Source: a virus. From it: a DNA stretch of 33,587 nt. Where the stretch lies: positions 1-33,587 of the IMG/VR virus record IMGVR_UViG_3300021197_001339; one strand, given 5' to 3'. A program made the position numbers and the translations under genes. How positions within the stretch are numbered: position 1 is the stretch's first letter; each line of letters opens with the position of its first letter. Shown one piece after another: positions 12,001 through 16,764 of this stretch. Below the pieces are notes generated by a model that did no database searches, was not told the origin of the DNA, and worked only from the letters and a program-made list of their open reading frames with translations.

Positions 12001-13360
12001 AACTTTCATCCAGAATCATCTGACCCGTAGTATCAATAACTTGGGAACCCAAATGAGATGGCTGATATGGTTTTCCTGTTCCATTATCAACAAGCAGGTC
12101 TGCTCCAAGCACAACAAAATAATCATCTACATTTGCAGTGCGGTCATGAAGAACACCACGAAGACCAATTGAGCCAAACGCCGACGTTGCCATATTGTCA
12201 AAATCAACGTGAATACTGCTGACAGTAAGCACACCGGTTGCTGCGTTAATACTGTGTAAACGAACTCTTTCAGGGGGTTTTTGATTTGGTTTTTGTGTAT
12301 CACGATTGATAGCACCGGGATTGATGAGAAGATTATATGGAACGTGCGGAACGGCCATCGTGGAAGCGGTGCCGGGTGAAGAAACATAGTTTACAACCTT
12401 GTATGAACCCATACTGTATGGAGAGAGTGTGAAGTCTACAGTCGAAGATGTGAATGTTGTATGCGCTTTCCCCGTCATTTTCAAAATCATCGCTTGCGCT
12501 TCCGCAGTAGAAATTTTGATTGTCGTTGTTGTTCCATCTGTAGCCGCGCTGTAAACTGATGATGTGTCGCTACCCAAACCTATGATTGTGTAATTTGTTT
12601 CATCTACATCAATAGGCTCTTCAAATCTGTAAAGTCCTCTTGATTTTTCAGCCATTAACGGCATAATGTCTTCAGGCAATTCAGCGGAAAATAAATCTGT
12701 AAAATGAATACATTCTACGATACCACGAAATTCACCACCCTTACCACCAATATACAGATGTTCATTTGACCTTGCCAATCTTCCGTTATCAGGAATTTCT
12801 GCACTCGCCATCAATTGTTTATTGACAAAAAGAACAACTTTATTTTTGGAAATACCAGCAACAACGTGCATAAGAGGACGGTGATTGATATTCAGATTGG
12901 TAGCATCATTAGAAGCACCAATAAAACGATTGTATGAATCATGTATACCGCCATCAAAGGTAGGATATACTGTTCCATCATATCTTGAACCTGTATTTTT
13001 TGCTGTAGTTAGTTTGATAGGTTCATTTCCATTTTTACCTTCTACATTAATTGTAAATGTAGCCGGACCCGCAGTATCTACATTACCAATTTCCAATTTA
13101 AATTGTCCTTCACAGGATGCTATAATACCACCACAATCGGGTATAACCCATGCTTCAATGGCAAAATCAAACGTTCCTTTTGGACTCACATCAGTAAAAT
13201 CTCTTGTTCCGTGCGGAGAATTGCCCAATATTGTAATCGGACTGTAGGGGCCTTCAGGTAATTCTTGGCCCACACTATTGAAACGACCCTGTGGTATGAT
13301 GACACTATCGCTTACGCCGTCAAAAAAATACGCATGACTTGAGCGACGTATACCAACCAT
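1..13360 (-). CDS. Partial giant tail fibre/adhesin (at least 4453 residues)
   Basis: ATG at 13358-13360, with GGTGAT three bases upstream overlapping the previous stop. The frame stays open for 4453 codons to base 2, one base being left over, so the true end is outside the window. Residues about 55-230 resemble a LamG/concanavalin-like domain (FDFAIEAWVIPD near the start, VVLFVNKQLMAS and LYIGGKGGEF later). Further modules include GGSGY-type segments (about 990-1070 and 1510-1590), a VSGTGIP bead (about 2893-2980), and VGD..ITIGGGT modules (about 1815-1863, 2187-2250, 4153-4214, 4221-4285). Composition is Gly/Thr/Ser/Asn-rich, with scattered Cys and no membrane segment. As the last tail gene visible, it is probably the host-recognition fibre or a tip-hub protein. 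A giant structural hub with enzymatic parts cannot be excluded for regions I do not recognise. Confidence 0.87.
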   Translation of the reverse strand, partial: MVGIRRSSHAYFFDGVSDSVIIPQGRFNSVGQELPEGPYSPITILGNSPHGTRDFTDVSPKGTFDFAIEAWVIPDCGGIIASCEGQFKLEIGNVDTAGPATFTINVEGKNGNEPIKLTTAKNTGSRYDGTVYPTFDGGIHDSYNRFIGASNDATNLNINHRPLMHVVAGISKNKVVLFVNKQLMASAEIPDNGRLARSNEHLYIGGKGGEFRGIVECIHFTDLFSAELPEDIMPLMAEKSRGLYRFEEPIDVDETNYTIIGLGSDTSSVYSAATDGTTTTIKISTAEAQAMILKMTGKAHTTFTSSTVDFTLSPYSMGSYKVVNYVSSPGTASTMAVPHVPYNLLINPGAINRDTQKPNQKPPERVRLHSINAATGVLTVSSIHVDFDNMATSAFGSIGLRGVLHDRTANVDDYFVVLGADLLVDNGTGKPYQPSHLGSQVIDTTGQMILDESFYEQHGLIYSSNMATTTNSPTNPYAVVWPATLDELYQIGHSGRHCYSHVTGHPFLRRLPDATSEIYDQTTDGTSDISTLIYDNTCRGLKHSLPVNSRIDLFNKQGTMTVQTIINSCSVDTIIDNGLPASGKEMIAIGSNGFDAMPFLLKGPMPEFDTIDTETRRFHLRPESTSRVALLKVPTLQSTHNIAPFVEIHYNAIDLSGASMGKTFPMLMVEKTVPAGSYVLTGTTTVLDVITTDLADASKDTTLFSPGGVIDVTLPTSSSLDLFSEPNLFIGDNTGGLENDIELDESTCPNNYTPPNSATAKPNTTPQNVAASHTNLVHESVFNKLAIEAVNSSKTATLVTAADGTERRAVSATSSGTGVFDIGSTSGNTNLYELFDIIDFKLDVTTDARITLVIQPSNKIRTNQLSKMRSSTSNTSEPNVASCYYIMGQHRIRSVQQEEGENGLITSVTTRSIGEATVSQSVNVVGEGSPDSIIVKEIEPNAPVVTVSLGGPGQGAMNTKPTWDPSPLARLPWSTQHGCAAQGTMVKNTPFGVVSSVTVTNGGSGYNDATNDAATVENVNGNGVGLTGTVTVGTSSTGVIHSWAVTSGGYNWAVGDTFKVKQTDAGSGSPSASSVIKTSFLTIATIDGGATEKGTWLSVAPLNNNSDDLKSWGTYCFPKQGRIYLADGASAEYYAKSGSAFFFDSTDGQKDSKFLMGDGQAVGLFSEWCIQNELINVNVKGVFSINQVIYNTNKFLEENMCQDGTTVNDRMFQSMNDVTHDYQLGSQYASTRALVEIPVFPNQFFQNSAQAVYPGPDNSMKIHLDCTYTAHTWNPTPVGRRCKDTEANDKSVFSSFNQNFIDKDFIVSTTITQITMNATTDNHKIYLAQPSLFPESSNDKQVNFHKLPRYRRAFLSSGAWCLYTNNPGSDGYLAVYYYSDNFFEQAQVGAAIFSSASYDSESLIPIGSDVDTPTADFEGRGDYYHDRANVQTQGGNLDYGLRQYVSAVEFAAGPKANPHAPRIQTKRARGVVKKVEPLSNHNGFTGLAIVTVDEKAAELFPEVEYTAAVSSGSSGEVLTTGTVVGGLNYTGSGTLATKGGHGTGCTVTVTVTSSADKPVASIASIVAGGSGYRVGDILSIVDSGIGTGASFVVATIREKTMTMSAGDELYTTQVTHEEVDYESYYLGTTPMTNAENLGNSSFLIMTEKISGSTPYAIPAWVSNMEGKEIMLKKKGMAVKSISNPTLQRDDEMTTATFRPVKYGTYVGANYDEWTFSIAASAASTTTLYAEPAKLVTPTYNIENSGRLLHANQQGLAVRVDDEIYVEGDTSGDIGYVGKVAAVTSYLNPTSPMTLTHNSGGTIAATHTGTIAVSANPTTHYIVGDVLFATLANVDRMIGIITATASGTLTIGGGTKVALTNNCALKRGRTTITLDANNVTAIAADDFIRVGTGSVIQEDEDATLNSTWHYPFTQGGLRNGDTVWMNMTVNNPHAVEGLFCKSRGVLNEGLVWSGFNGGEGTLAASRPRESIPLENFLIANNCLDTAINFAQHVNKTIELNYEAMGLDASQAPTIAYVDPYLASSGKARVLLYDVAHDREFIAFHDIHMQVQSSAQASYVGVPRMFSTTDGTFDLPLSMTTINGGNPSQYSTQIDVANGFPSENKWHRNTQQSVFIEGAYAHDIANNQFDAKNPDGSTGWVTDHFTNASPFSRPKQLNLASQAVMGPKVNLTAGYPKGHTSTIICDNIDPLEYFNVGDMVYAGAATASVGFGGSTSMPNYGTLLGKVTAVATGTVTIGGGTLVSLRNNDALYKDMNFNYYGKSHGHVVYSGLRYEAYTDDRAVADSAQPRTTPATCNSYWANDYHIDARKEKNSSYPLIRAFRDSRIARGDDYKINESSTLFDTPDGTRCISAFLALKGVRSLELDLSNHEETRLQHLPHWTQMDFVRRLSVDFGEVGQKEGIVDIESATREIIRIINQAGAKKGRTHARRPSHQYPGESDRFDLNRIGARQDSLDPNIDPTAAHISADFAATGSTYDPAPWWDPENAQENSDRGSHMGYARAHLGRVIEDRNGQTGFTIVIHSTIPGASGRNFCVWLDNSKGQSTYQPQFLIGHGGRFRNFWCQPDEMLGENMHPAPMPLNKHGRPFAPVTTLREYLNTESTTEPFLSNSDYTTRGDPHLEAKLESTAHLRLLSSTMGSGMTSNTVNDESFEIQSPAASFVEGLRPATRATARVNFGGLVESGIPGFAPDTGPWGFGQKGDKRFKGYYGKRFLYGNELQIEKYTAHVPSADVKNIGEDSIYGFRLIDHYGRGHGLRYIYRKFGEKFSNEQTILPSTIENEVCIFFNDQDVSQGGFTLGQHMYGAGDATGRMSQYAESVGGSPLAEDKYQQWRGNRWRGVPAPAIGVNTAIVYDSTNKTLALFLDSPYESGADTGDRTVDASDILGYMGYPKESGLIQVSDVVNDASFTDATCDLTNTDATVTCDASTQIKVGMAVSGTGIPTNAVVASINTGSEGVDVTSFELSAAATATQANETLTFGTDTYGVRGATFSYTHRTTKSQISSGLHYFYGVEGATFTSTHAVEGYHIDTDDTGTFGSSSLNIRALISPVLNHTTLMTDELMAAVTEFAVNLADPNEIEGSIFDCRDMYAFDGRTFGEWGIAEDAIRVRAFNPENKIRPISEMFTASTHRDMGIQATHNEFGEYTTLFNPTDNEAGSSRSANTTGKWLVDTSNALSNTDIEKQTRFDCGFLPKTILQIRTKGRGHHANTPTPILVDSMNDPVDTERWRKNLKGVRFTNIPGDHILPKIDNPLVVLSHVDIASTNSPFQNTGYYVSIDTDYATNDGPSGAAEVHPHFGSFDNQTLAHFVKPATMKGGYIYDENGSSTDRWLGAEGGFGDRRTVYLGGNPLASAVVESANTMILAGLEEATVTQVEINGTEAIGQTVLSTKTISPPSKQFKKFDWVFRSNGHYVGKVQATSSGPDTILIFDGSVEALANGDDLYIIPSSTVLKWMPESASDEWNTMAASTLHQNQRTLSYFTDERARLFDGYRLHGSAFSEPITYFRGARDSVDHSVPLYFGGGFSGVVLDVNDGTQNDYSEFYTHPYSKGPTGCAGIQHANEISTSFANVDCNALFAFFPGTALTDNHRGSRGKPFYNQDNVLSPDMTLTGATVIASHPYPAKYTAGMLIQKPSPLVLRFAHPTARYEDHVTGTENKTTYIVFGPGQAFPSMEDNAHNANEPDPAYVVQLGNTWSKVGVTSLPNLITNDDSHEGPFDSTYQTAVGFYHWRTRMNWEPAKGLPIIGSVHGTAGLNQRPEDGRFFGDSFTNVITNAVNANTLSVYMNAHPTRHCVYPWYGSTRAADYVWHMEGGYAPGGSWLDNQLTFNPPHALGNYRIAKPSWAQIQPSAFRVSGAMAKSILPNTGPANAAAVDMEYIVVDATRCQNGEELATVLGNAINEHPGGGALKAMGGTFMPSMGNAMRQDRTGWVTLSTIAGMYNLHALVPISEAEAGSKTMTLALTSSDSHIIAPCTSQALGEQLPQCGWLRTTAGGRLPTDPAELIFPAFAPYHSREVYDSGGTWYVKFYLAPNRISGLPVFEDAYTFDQHCRGKTVAANTLSFPALCDPADPGAEVVLHVWSKAGVHRYNNVNQSGRDHMAQVHFSGLMDAIDRTRPIGAMGWAGERYSYLNTLPIIDGTTAPVTSTTETVGGSPYAAGTTSVMTITSDISAHFAVNDTAFNSSGNALGIVTAISTTSMTIGAGTKFALASGELIFKATLIHQSSAPAGYAAGTNGAMVTSGTAANTSFAVGEVIYKADGTKIGTITAVGSASITIGGGTLVALADNDVIYKGNRVYAAGKGAWHPKLGFSPYGAASSCLNVLSHLPSAYPMLNSPEASPISDGHDSSNVGGFGAALLHAPYHWNVFRPLANYSVTTGEGVYTQNSNNKYNFNNYAIGNQHNTYTPEHYDITNFELPSKMYHPQGLYSRAMLVVSYESELPLIAKRDRDGITSTGDWL
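505..895 (-). repeat. Tandem pair of VGD-IGGGT beta modules in the fibre
   Basis: Two copies in a row, at about 720-895 and 505-700. The first reads FAVNDTAFNSSGNALGIVTA with MTIGAGTKFALASGE; the second reads FAVGEVIYKADGTKIGTITA with ITIGGGTLVALADNDVIYK. The second one starts with GYAAGT as does the adaptor module. Confidence 0.78.
4420..4680 (-). repeat. VSGTGIP-type beta bead in the fibre
   Basis: Encodes FTDATCDLTNTDATVTCDAS, then VGMAVSGTGIPTNAVVASIN, and TSFELSAAATATQANETLTF. This is a bead seen widely in phage and viral fibre proteins, in which TVTC, VGMAVSGTGIP and SFELSAAATAT form successive strands. Two Cys may bridge. Confidence 0.7.
6610..6800 (-). repeat. VGD-IGGGT beta module in the fibre
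   Basis: Encodes FNVGDMVYAGAAT, a Gly/Ser-rich loop, YGTLLGKVTAVATGTVTIGG, then GTLVSLRNNDALYKD. It matches the consensus of the module family, with a longer loop before the glycine that precedes the KVTAV strand. Confidence 0.75.
7770..7915 (-). repeat. VGD-IGGGT beta module in the fibre
   Basis: Encodes YIVGDVLFATLANVDRMIGI, ITATASGTLTIGGGTKVALT and NNCALK. This copy has a Cys in place of the usual Asp near the end and is otherwise close to the consensus. Confidence 0.75.
8585..8830 (-). repeat. GGSGY-type bead in the fibre (second copy)
   Basis: Encodes TGTVVGGLNYTGSGTLATKG, CTVTVTVTSSADKPVASIAS and IVAGGSGYRVGDILSIVDSG. The GGSGYxVGD strand turn is a common fibre element. It resembles the copy at 10150-10390, which has VTNGGSGYNDAT and GGYNWAVGDTFKV. 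Confidence 0.68.
10150..10390 (-). repeat. GGSGY-type bead in the fibre (first copy)
   Basis: Encodes VTVTNGGSGYNDATNDAATV, VGLTGTVTVGTSSTGVIHSW and AVTSGGYNWAVGDTFKVKQT. The repeated GGxxY..VGD pattern marks the bead family. It lies just downstream of the GC-rich island of this gene. Confidence 0.68.
12680..13190 (-). other. LamG/concanavalin-like domain at the N-terminus of the giant fibre
   Basis: Encodes FDFAIEAWVIPD, a Cys-containing strand with GGIIASCEG, then HVVAGISKNKVVLFVNKQL, SNEHLYIGGKGG and GIVECIHFTDLFSAEL. This order is the usual layout of LamG-type domains: opening strand, central VxLxVNG strand, YIGG strand, and the final I-E-C-I strand. Such domains bind sugars or proteins. 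Unusually, it is at the N-terminus, where fibres normally attach to the virion. Confidence 0.66.
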
Positions 13361-13364
13361 AACA

Positions 13365-14570
13365 TCACCAAATCAAATCAATTGGTGCGAAGACAATAGT
13401 AAACGACCAAATAGGTTCACCACCCAATTGCGTAAATGTTGCTTTTTGAACAGTTCCTTTAATACCAGCCGCATTTCGTTCGTCAGCGTCAAATTCTACA
13501 TTACCTGCTTCAGCAGATTCGCTTCCTTTTTCCCAAGCCATATATTTGGCTCCCGTTGGCATCCAAAAATTTCTTACATTGTATGCTTCGTTAGGTTGAG
13601 CATGATACAATGAATTAAATGGAATCTGAATTCCCGTAATGTAGTCACCAAATTGATTACCATTTTTACCAATATTTGTTTTACCCTGCCACTTTTCTGC
13701 TGAACCTACGGCTTGAATTCTTGATAAAATTGTAGCGTTATCAGAATTGTTTATGATACCAAACAAATCCATTACTTTGTCACCCGCCGACCTTACACCT
13801 TCGTTTCCTTTTCCACCCGCGAATGTTTTTATCAATGGTAAAATACTAAATTGATTTCTTGCTAAACCAGTGATTAAAGGAGACTGGGTATTTCCTTCTT
13901 TACCGGTTGTTATTTGAGTAATTCTCACTTGTGTATTGGCTTCATCAGTAATTGTTGATGTTTGCAAAACAGCAGTAAATTTTGTCTGCAAAACAGAATC
14001 ATTTGTAATTAAATCAACGAGATTATCTGCTATTTCTGCGTGTGTTCCTTTGACTTCAGAACCTCCTGTGTGTCTGTAAATAGCGATGTAGTAATTACCT
14101 GATGTAATACCAGAATGGTTTGCTACAGCGCCATCACGACTCACCATGCTAATAACGTATGATGTTCCATCGGCAGCAACCAAGGAAATTTTCACTTTGG
14201 CTAATTCAGGATTAGCAGAAGTAATTCTTGTGCTACCAACCAATGTTAGAGAATCAGCGGTTGCATTATCGGGTAACCAATCTTGAGATATAAAATTCTT
14301 TTTGAAATTTACTGAAGTTGAAAAATCAATAGTAGCAAACGCCCCTTGTGCAGAAGACGCACTACTCACAATATTTGAATCGCTCATAATCCCATTGATG
14401 ATAATGGTCGCATTTGATAAATTAAAATCAAAACCAGCGCGCTTACTTCCCGCAAAAGGAAGAGGTATACCGCCTGTTTTTTTCTCAACATCAAGGGCTA
14501 CATCTGTAGCCATGATTTGTGTAATTGTGCCATCACTGTGAACAAGACGAACGGGGATATTTTGAGGCAT
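13365..14570 (-). CDS. Distal tail or baseplate protein candidate
   Basis: A protein of 401 residues whose ATG overlaps the tape measure TGA (TGATG), with GAGGCGAT upstream. The N-terminus is strand-rich (VRLVHSDGTITQIMATD, GFDFNLSNATIIINGIMS). The middle contains regions of Ser/Thr-rich strands and two Gly-rich turns, and the C-terminal part includes IQIPFNSLYHAQPN and QLGGEPIWSFTIVFAPIDLIW-type strands. Proteins following the tape measure usually form the distal tail cap or hub, and the small domain ending WSFTIVF is like a tail-tip beta domain. I do not recognise the family. Its end touches the giant fibre's ribosome binding site, so the two are probably translated together and may contact each other. 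Confidence 0.62.
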   Translation of the reverse strand: MPQNIPVRLVHSDGTITQIMATDVALDVEKKTGGIPLPFAGSKRAGFDFNLSNATIIINGIMSDSNIVSSASSAQGAFATIDFSTSVNFKKNFISQDWLPDNATADSLTLVGSTRITSANPELAKVKISLVAADGTSYVISMVSRDGAVANHSGITSGNYYIAIYRHTGGSEVKGTHAEIADNLVDLITNDSVLQTKFTAVLQTSTITDEANTQVRITQITTGKEGNTQSPLITGLARNQFSILPLIKTFAGGKGNEGVRSAGDKVMDLFGIINNSDNATILSRIQAVGSAEKWQGKTNIGKNGNQFGDYITGIQIPFNSLYHAQPNEAYNVRNFWMPTGAKYMAWEKGSESAEAGNVEFDADERNAAGIKGTVQKATFTQLGGEPIWSFTIVFAPIDLIW

Positions 14571-15625
14571 CAGTATCGCCTCGACATAGTTGAGCCACCG
14601 ACTGAACGGGCTACTTCTTGTTGTATCATGTTCCCAATCTCACGTGCTAACTGACGTTTATCAGTTCTATCGGTAAGACCTGAAAGATTGAATGTCATAT
14701 TGAATGTGCCACCGCCACCACCGCCGCCTTTCATTTCAACAGGAATAGAACGACCACCCGACAGAGGCACGATGGCTTCTGTGCCGTGTAGGATAGCAGG
14801 GTAGCCGCTTGAGGGACCTGATGCTATACCGCCTTGTGAGAAGCCTAAGACGCCACCTACAGTATCACCTACCCCACCAATGAAATCACCAATACCATCT
14901 GTAACAGTAGATATAGCGTCAATAATTGGTTCAAGAATACCCCATACGAAATCACCGAATTCGGCTGCTTTACCCATAACCCAATCCCACATACCGCCGA
15001 TAGGTTCTGAAATATACGTTGTCCAAAGATTTCCGATACTTTCCCAAATACCACTAATGAAATCACCGAAATCGCTGCCTTTTCCTTTGAGCCAATCCCA
15101 AGCATTTCCGACAGGTGTAGTAACCCAAGTGTTCCAAAATTCACCTACACTCTCAAAAATACCACCAACCCAATCACCGAAGGCACTTGCTTTTTCTTTC
15201 ATCCAATCCCATGCGCCGCCAATAGCATCACCAATAGCAGCCATGCCGTCATTCCATGATTCTTTTACAGAATCAACAGCACCCATAATCCAATCTGTAA
15301 AATTACCCCACGGGTCTTCCATGAAAGTTTTGAATGCATCGCGTATTGAAATATACGTGTCACTAAACCAACCTCCTATAGATGAAACAGTTTCTCCTAA
15401 CCAATCAAAAAACGGTTGAAGGGGTTCTACGACTTTTTCTTGCCACTTCACTTTGACCCATTCCCAAGCATCACTGAAAGCATCTTTTACTGCCTTCACT
15501 TTCTCTTTTACATTGTCAATGAATTTGCTAATGAGTTCACCGATTACCTTGAAGCCGGAACCAATGTTATTCAGCATACTCGACATACCCGTAAGCGCAC
15601 CTTGTAATGCTGCCAAACCTGCCAT
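14570..15625 (-). CDS. Tail tape measure protein, short
   Basis: A protein of 351 residues from ATG at 15625, which overlaps the previous TGA and has AAGGAGG seven bases upstream; the TTG one codon earlier is less likely. Residues 1-100 are amphipathic helices with Trp (WEWVKVKWQ, FFDWLGETVSSIGGWF). Residues about 135-240 hold three 37-residue Trp-rich repeats. Residues 255-285 contain FSQGGIASGPSSGYPAIL and HGTEAIVPLSGG, typical of the C-terminal part of tape measure proteins, followed by a Gly-run and an amphipathic helix. Tape measure length sets tail length at roughly 0.15 nm per residue, so the tail might be about 50 nm, short for a siphovirus. It is placed directly after the chaperones, as expected. 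Confidence 0.86.
   Translation of the reverse strand: MAGLAALQGALTGMSSMLNNIGSGFKVIGELISKFIDNVKEKVKAVKDAFSDAWEWVKVKWQEKVVEPLQPFFDWLGETVSSIGGWFSDTYISIRDAFKTFMEDPWGNFTDWIMGAVDSVKESWNDGMAAIGDAIGGAWDWMKEKASAFGDWVGGIFESVGEFWNTWVTTPVGNAWDWLKGKGSDFGDFISGIWESIGNLWTTYISEPIGGMWDWVMGKAAEFGDFVWGILEPIIDAISTVTDGIGDFIGGVGDTVGGVLGFSQGGIASGPSSGYPAILHGTEAIVPLSGGRSIPVEMKGGGGGGGTFNMTFNLSGLTDRTDKRQLAREIGNMIQQEVARSVGGSTMSRRY
14900..15222 (-). repeat. Trp-rich tandem repeat, 37-residue period, in the tape measure protein
   Basis: Three units begin near 15219, 15108 and 14997 (111 bases apart). Each opens with GG/GN then A/M-WDW, followed by a K-rich turn, F-G-D-(W/F), and (I/F)W/FES(V/I)G with a later Trp-Thr. The third unit is degenerate in its second half. 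Period and motif agree with heptad-independent amphipathic helices stacked along the tube. Confidence 0.8.
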
Positions 15626-15906
15626 CAAAAGTCCTCCTTATCCAAAAATCCGTAATCTAATCTTACTGTTTCATTTCCTTTGCTCTTTGCTTTTTGTTGT
15701 TGCACCTTCGCCTGTTCTTGTTGTTCTTCTTCAACTACCAAAGCCCAAGCGAGAGATTGCTTGAAGAGAGTGGGGGGCATTGAATAAACTTCCAACAGCG
15801 AAATACCATAATGCTTCGCCACCCTATATGCTAATCCTTGTAACTGGTATTCAATATCTTCGGGTGTTTCAATTTTTCTTTTTTCAATATACTGCTGCAC
15901 TTTCAA
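15625..15906 (-). CDS. Tail assembly chaperone, C-terminal (gpT-like) part
   Basis: A frame of 93 codons from TTG at 15906. It has no clear ribosome binding site upstream, unlike almost every other gene in the operon; a GTG two codons later is the other possible start. The frame is -1 relative to the previous gene and is open back through the six-G run. I therefore read it mainly as the second part of a fused product, adding about 100 residues (VYQSEQLKVQQYIEKRK onward). It contains helices (LAYRVAKHYGISLLEVYS, LFKQSLAWALVVEEE) and a Gln/Lys-rich segment, ending near a strong ribosome binding site for the tape measure gene. In lambda-like phages the longer chaperone form recruits tape measure protein to the tube. 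Independent initiation at TTG is the alternative. Confidence 0.7.
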   Translation of the reverse strand: MKVQQYIEKRKIETPEDIEYQLQGLAYRVAKHYGISLLEVYSMPPTLFKQSLAWALVVEEEQQEQAKVQQQKAKSKGNETVRLDYGFLDKEDF

Positions 15907-16277
15907 CTGCTCGGATTGGTAAACCCCCCTTGCATAGCCTCCGCAATTTCATTGGGCTGAGGCATTACACGGGAAATTTGTTCTCCAACGTAACCTTTCA
16001 TTGATAGAATTTCGGCTTTTGTTAGTTCAGGGTCTGTGCGAGCAATCCAATGCTCAAAGGCATATTCCCAATATCCGCTTAGATTGAAAGAAATTTCGCC
16101 GTCTACGATGTTAAACATCGTTTGGGCTGCGTTTTGTATGTCCAAAAAAGAGAGGTCACGAATCCATACGTGCATGACAGAAGCCTCGTCATCGGGGTCT
16201 ACCCGTATAACGTGCTTCGTTGATGTGTCATTCTTCAGTATCAGGCTCTTGTTCTGTGTCACCGTGTGGTTGTTCAT
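15903..16277 (-). CDS. Tail assembly chaperone, short (gpG-like) form
   Basis: A protein of 124 residues; GGAGAG lies upstream of the ATG at 16277. Sequence begins with a polar segment, then a domain with VIRVDPDDEASVMHVWIRDL, a helix (FLDIQNAAQTMFNIVDG), Trp/Tyr-rich part (GYWEYAFEHWIARTDPEL) and KAEILSMKGYVGEQISRVMP. Between the tube and the tape measure genes, siphoviruses carry a chaperone pair read as a short protein and a longer frameshift product. This gene ends in a run of six G, after which the 0-frame has only eight codons, while the -1 frame leads straight into the following gene. The family is not recognised by sequence, but position, length and the slippery site make it a good candidate. 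Confidence 0.74.
   Translation of the reverse strand: MNNHTVTQNKSLILKNDTSTKHVIRVDPDDEASVMHVWIRDLSFLDIQNAAQTMFNIVDGEISFNLSGYWEYAFEHWIARTDPELTKAEILSMKGYVGEQISRVMPQPNEIAEAMQGGFTNPSS
15921..15930 (-). other. Candidate programmed -1 frameshift site (six-G run)
   Basis: On the coding strand, A GGGGGG TTT lies near the end of the upstream chaperone frame (CAA GGG GGG TTT). A -1 slip gives GG then VYQSEQLKVQQY, running into the next gene without a stop. The run is not in the classical X-XXY-YYZ register: the P-site or A-site Gly tRNA would re-pair in the G-run itself. The -1 frame has a TGA about 30 bases upstream, so a shift can only occur near here. Confidence 0.62.
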
Positions 16278-16755
16278 TCAATATCTCTCCTTTGGTTGCA
16301 GCCGCGTCAGCGGGGGCCTCCGATTCGGTGTCAGCAGCCGCGTCAGCGGGGGCATCTACCTCATCTGTATCGGATGGAATGTCATCTTGTTTCAAGCGTA
16401 GAGCAAGTTCGGCTTTGGTGCCATAGGCGGGAAGGCCGCGCTCTTTTGACGCTTCTTTAAGTTCAGCGAGCGTCCATGAATCATATTCTTGAACGGATTC
16501 AGGGAATGGGTTTTCTTCAGGCGCGGCTGATTCAGGGTCAAACTTTGGTGAAGGCGCACCGGGTGGTGGCCCCGCAGGTGAAAGAAGAGCGAGAATCGCT
16601 ACCTCGACCTCTTGAATATAGGTCGGTTGTTCAGTTGAATACAATTGAGGATGGTCTTGTAATCCATTTTTTGCTGCAAGATATTGAAAATATCCCAATA
16701 CACCTAATCGGCGGAACATGGAAAGAGATGCATACGGAGGTCTATTTGCTGACAT
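16228..16755 (-). CDS. SAP-domain protein upstream of the tail assembly chaperones
   Basis: A protein of 175 residues; GAGGTGA lies six bases before the ATG. Residues 10-58 are helical and hydrophobic. A Pro-rich linker (60-90) follows. Residues about 94-122 match a SAP domain closely: W-T-L-A-E-L-K, then RGLPAYGTKAELALRLK, with the expected Gly and Lys-x-Glu-Leu positions. SAP domains bind DNA in cells, but in phage tail operons they also occur in small structural or accessory proteins. The acidic Ala-rich C-terminus contains a 12-residue tandem repeat (EAPADAAA type). The gene overlaps the next by 50 bases. Its position, after the tube and before the frameshifting chaperones, suggests a tail assembly role, with the SAP fold used as a protein-binding piece. 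Confidence 0.75.
   Translation of the reverse strand: MSANRPPYASLSMFRRLGVLGYFQYLAAKNGLQDHPQLYSTEQPTYIQEVEVAILALLSPAGPPPGAPSPKFDPESAAPEENPFPESVQEYDSWTLAELKEASKERGLPAYGTKAELALRLKQDDIPSDTDEVDAPADAAADTESEAPADAAATKGEILNEQPHGDTEQEPDTEE
16298..16353 (-). repeat. Direct repeat in the acidic tail of the SAP-domain gene
   Basis: Two perfect 20-base copies at 16298-16317 and 16334-16353, period 36 bases, encode a 12-residue tandem repeat (EAPADAAA-type). It is GC-rich against its surroundings, and looks like a recent slippage duplication within a disordered linker. Confidence 0.85.
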
Positions 16756-16764
16756 TTTTTCACC

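Noticed and set aside
461-12172. Many short plus-strand and minus-strand frames across the left 13 kb
   Set aside because: They lie inside the single open minus-strand fibre frame, have no start signals, and their products are skewed in composition; they are shadows.
16298-16353. The 36-base-spaced repeat as a CRISPR unit
   Set aside because: Only two copies, inside a coding frame, giving an in-frame 12-residue protein repeat.
16036-16401. Plus-strand frame of 121 codons opposite the chaperone and SAP genes
   Set aside because: Opposite strand to every real gene, no start signal, and the composition is that of a reverse-complement shadow.
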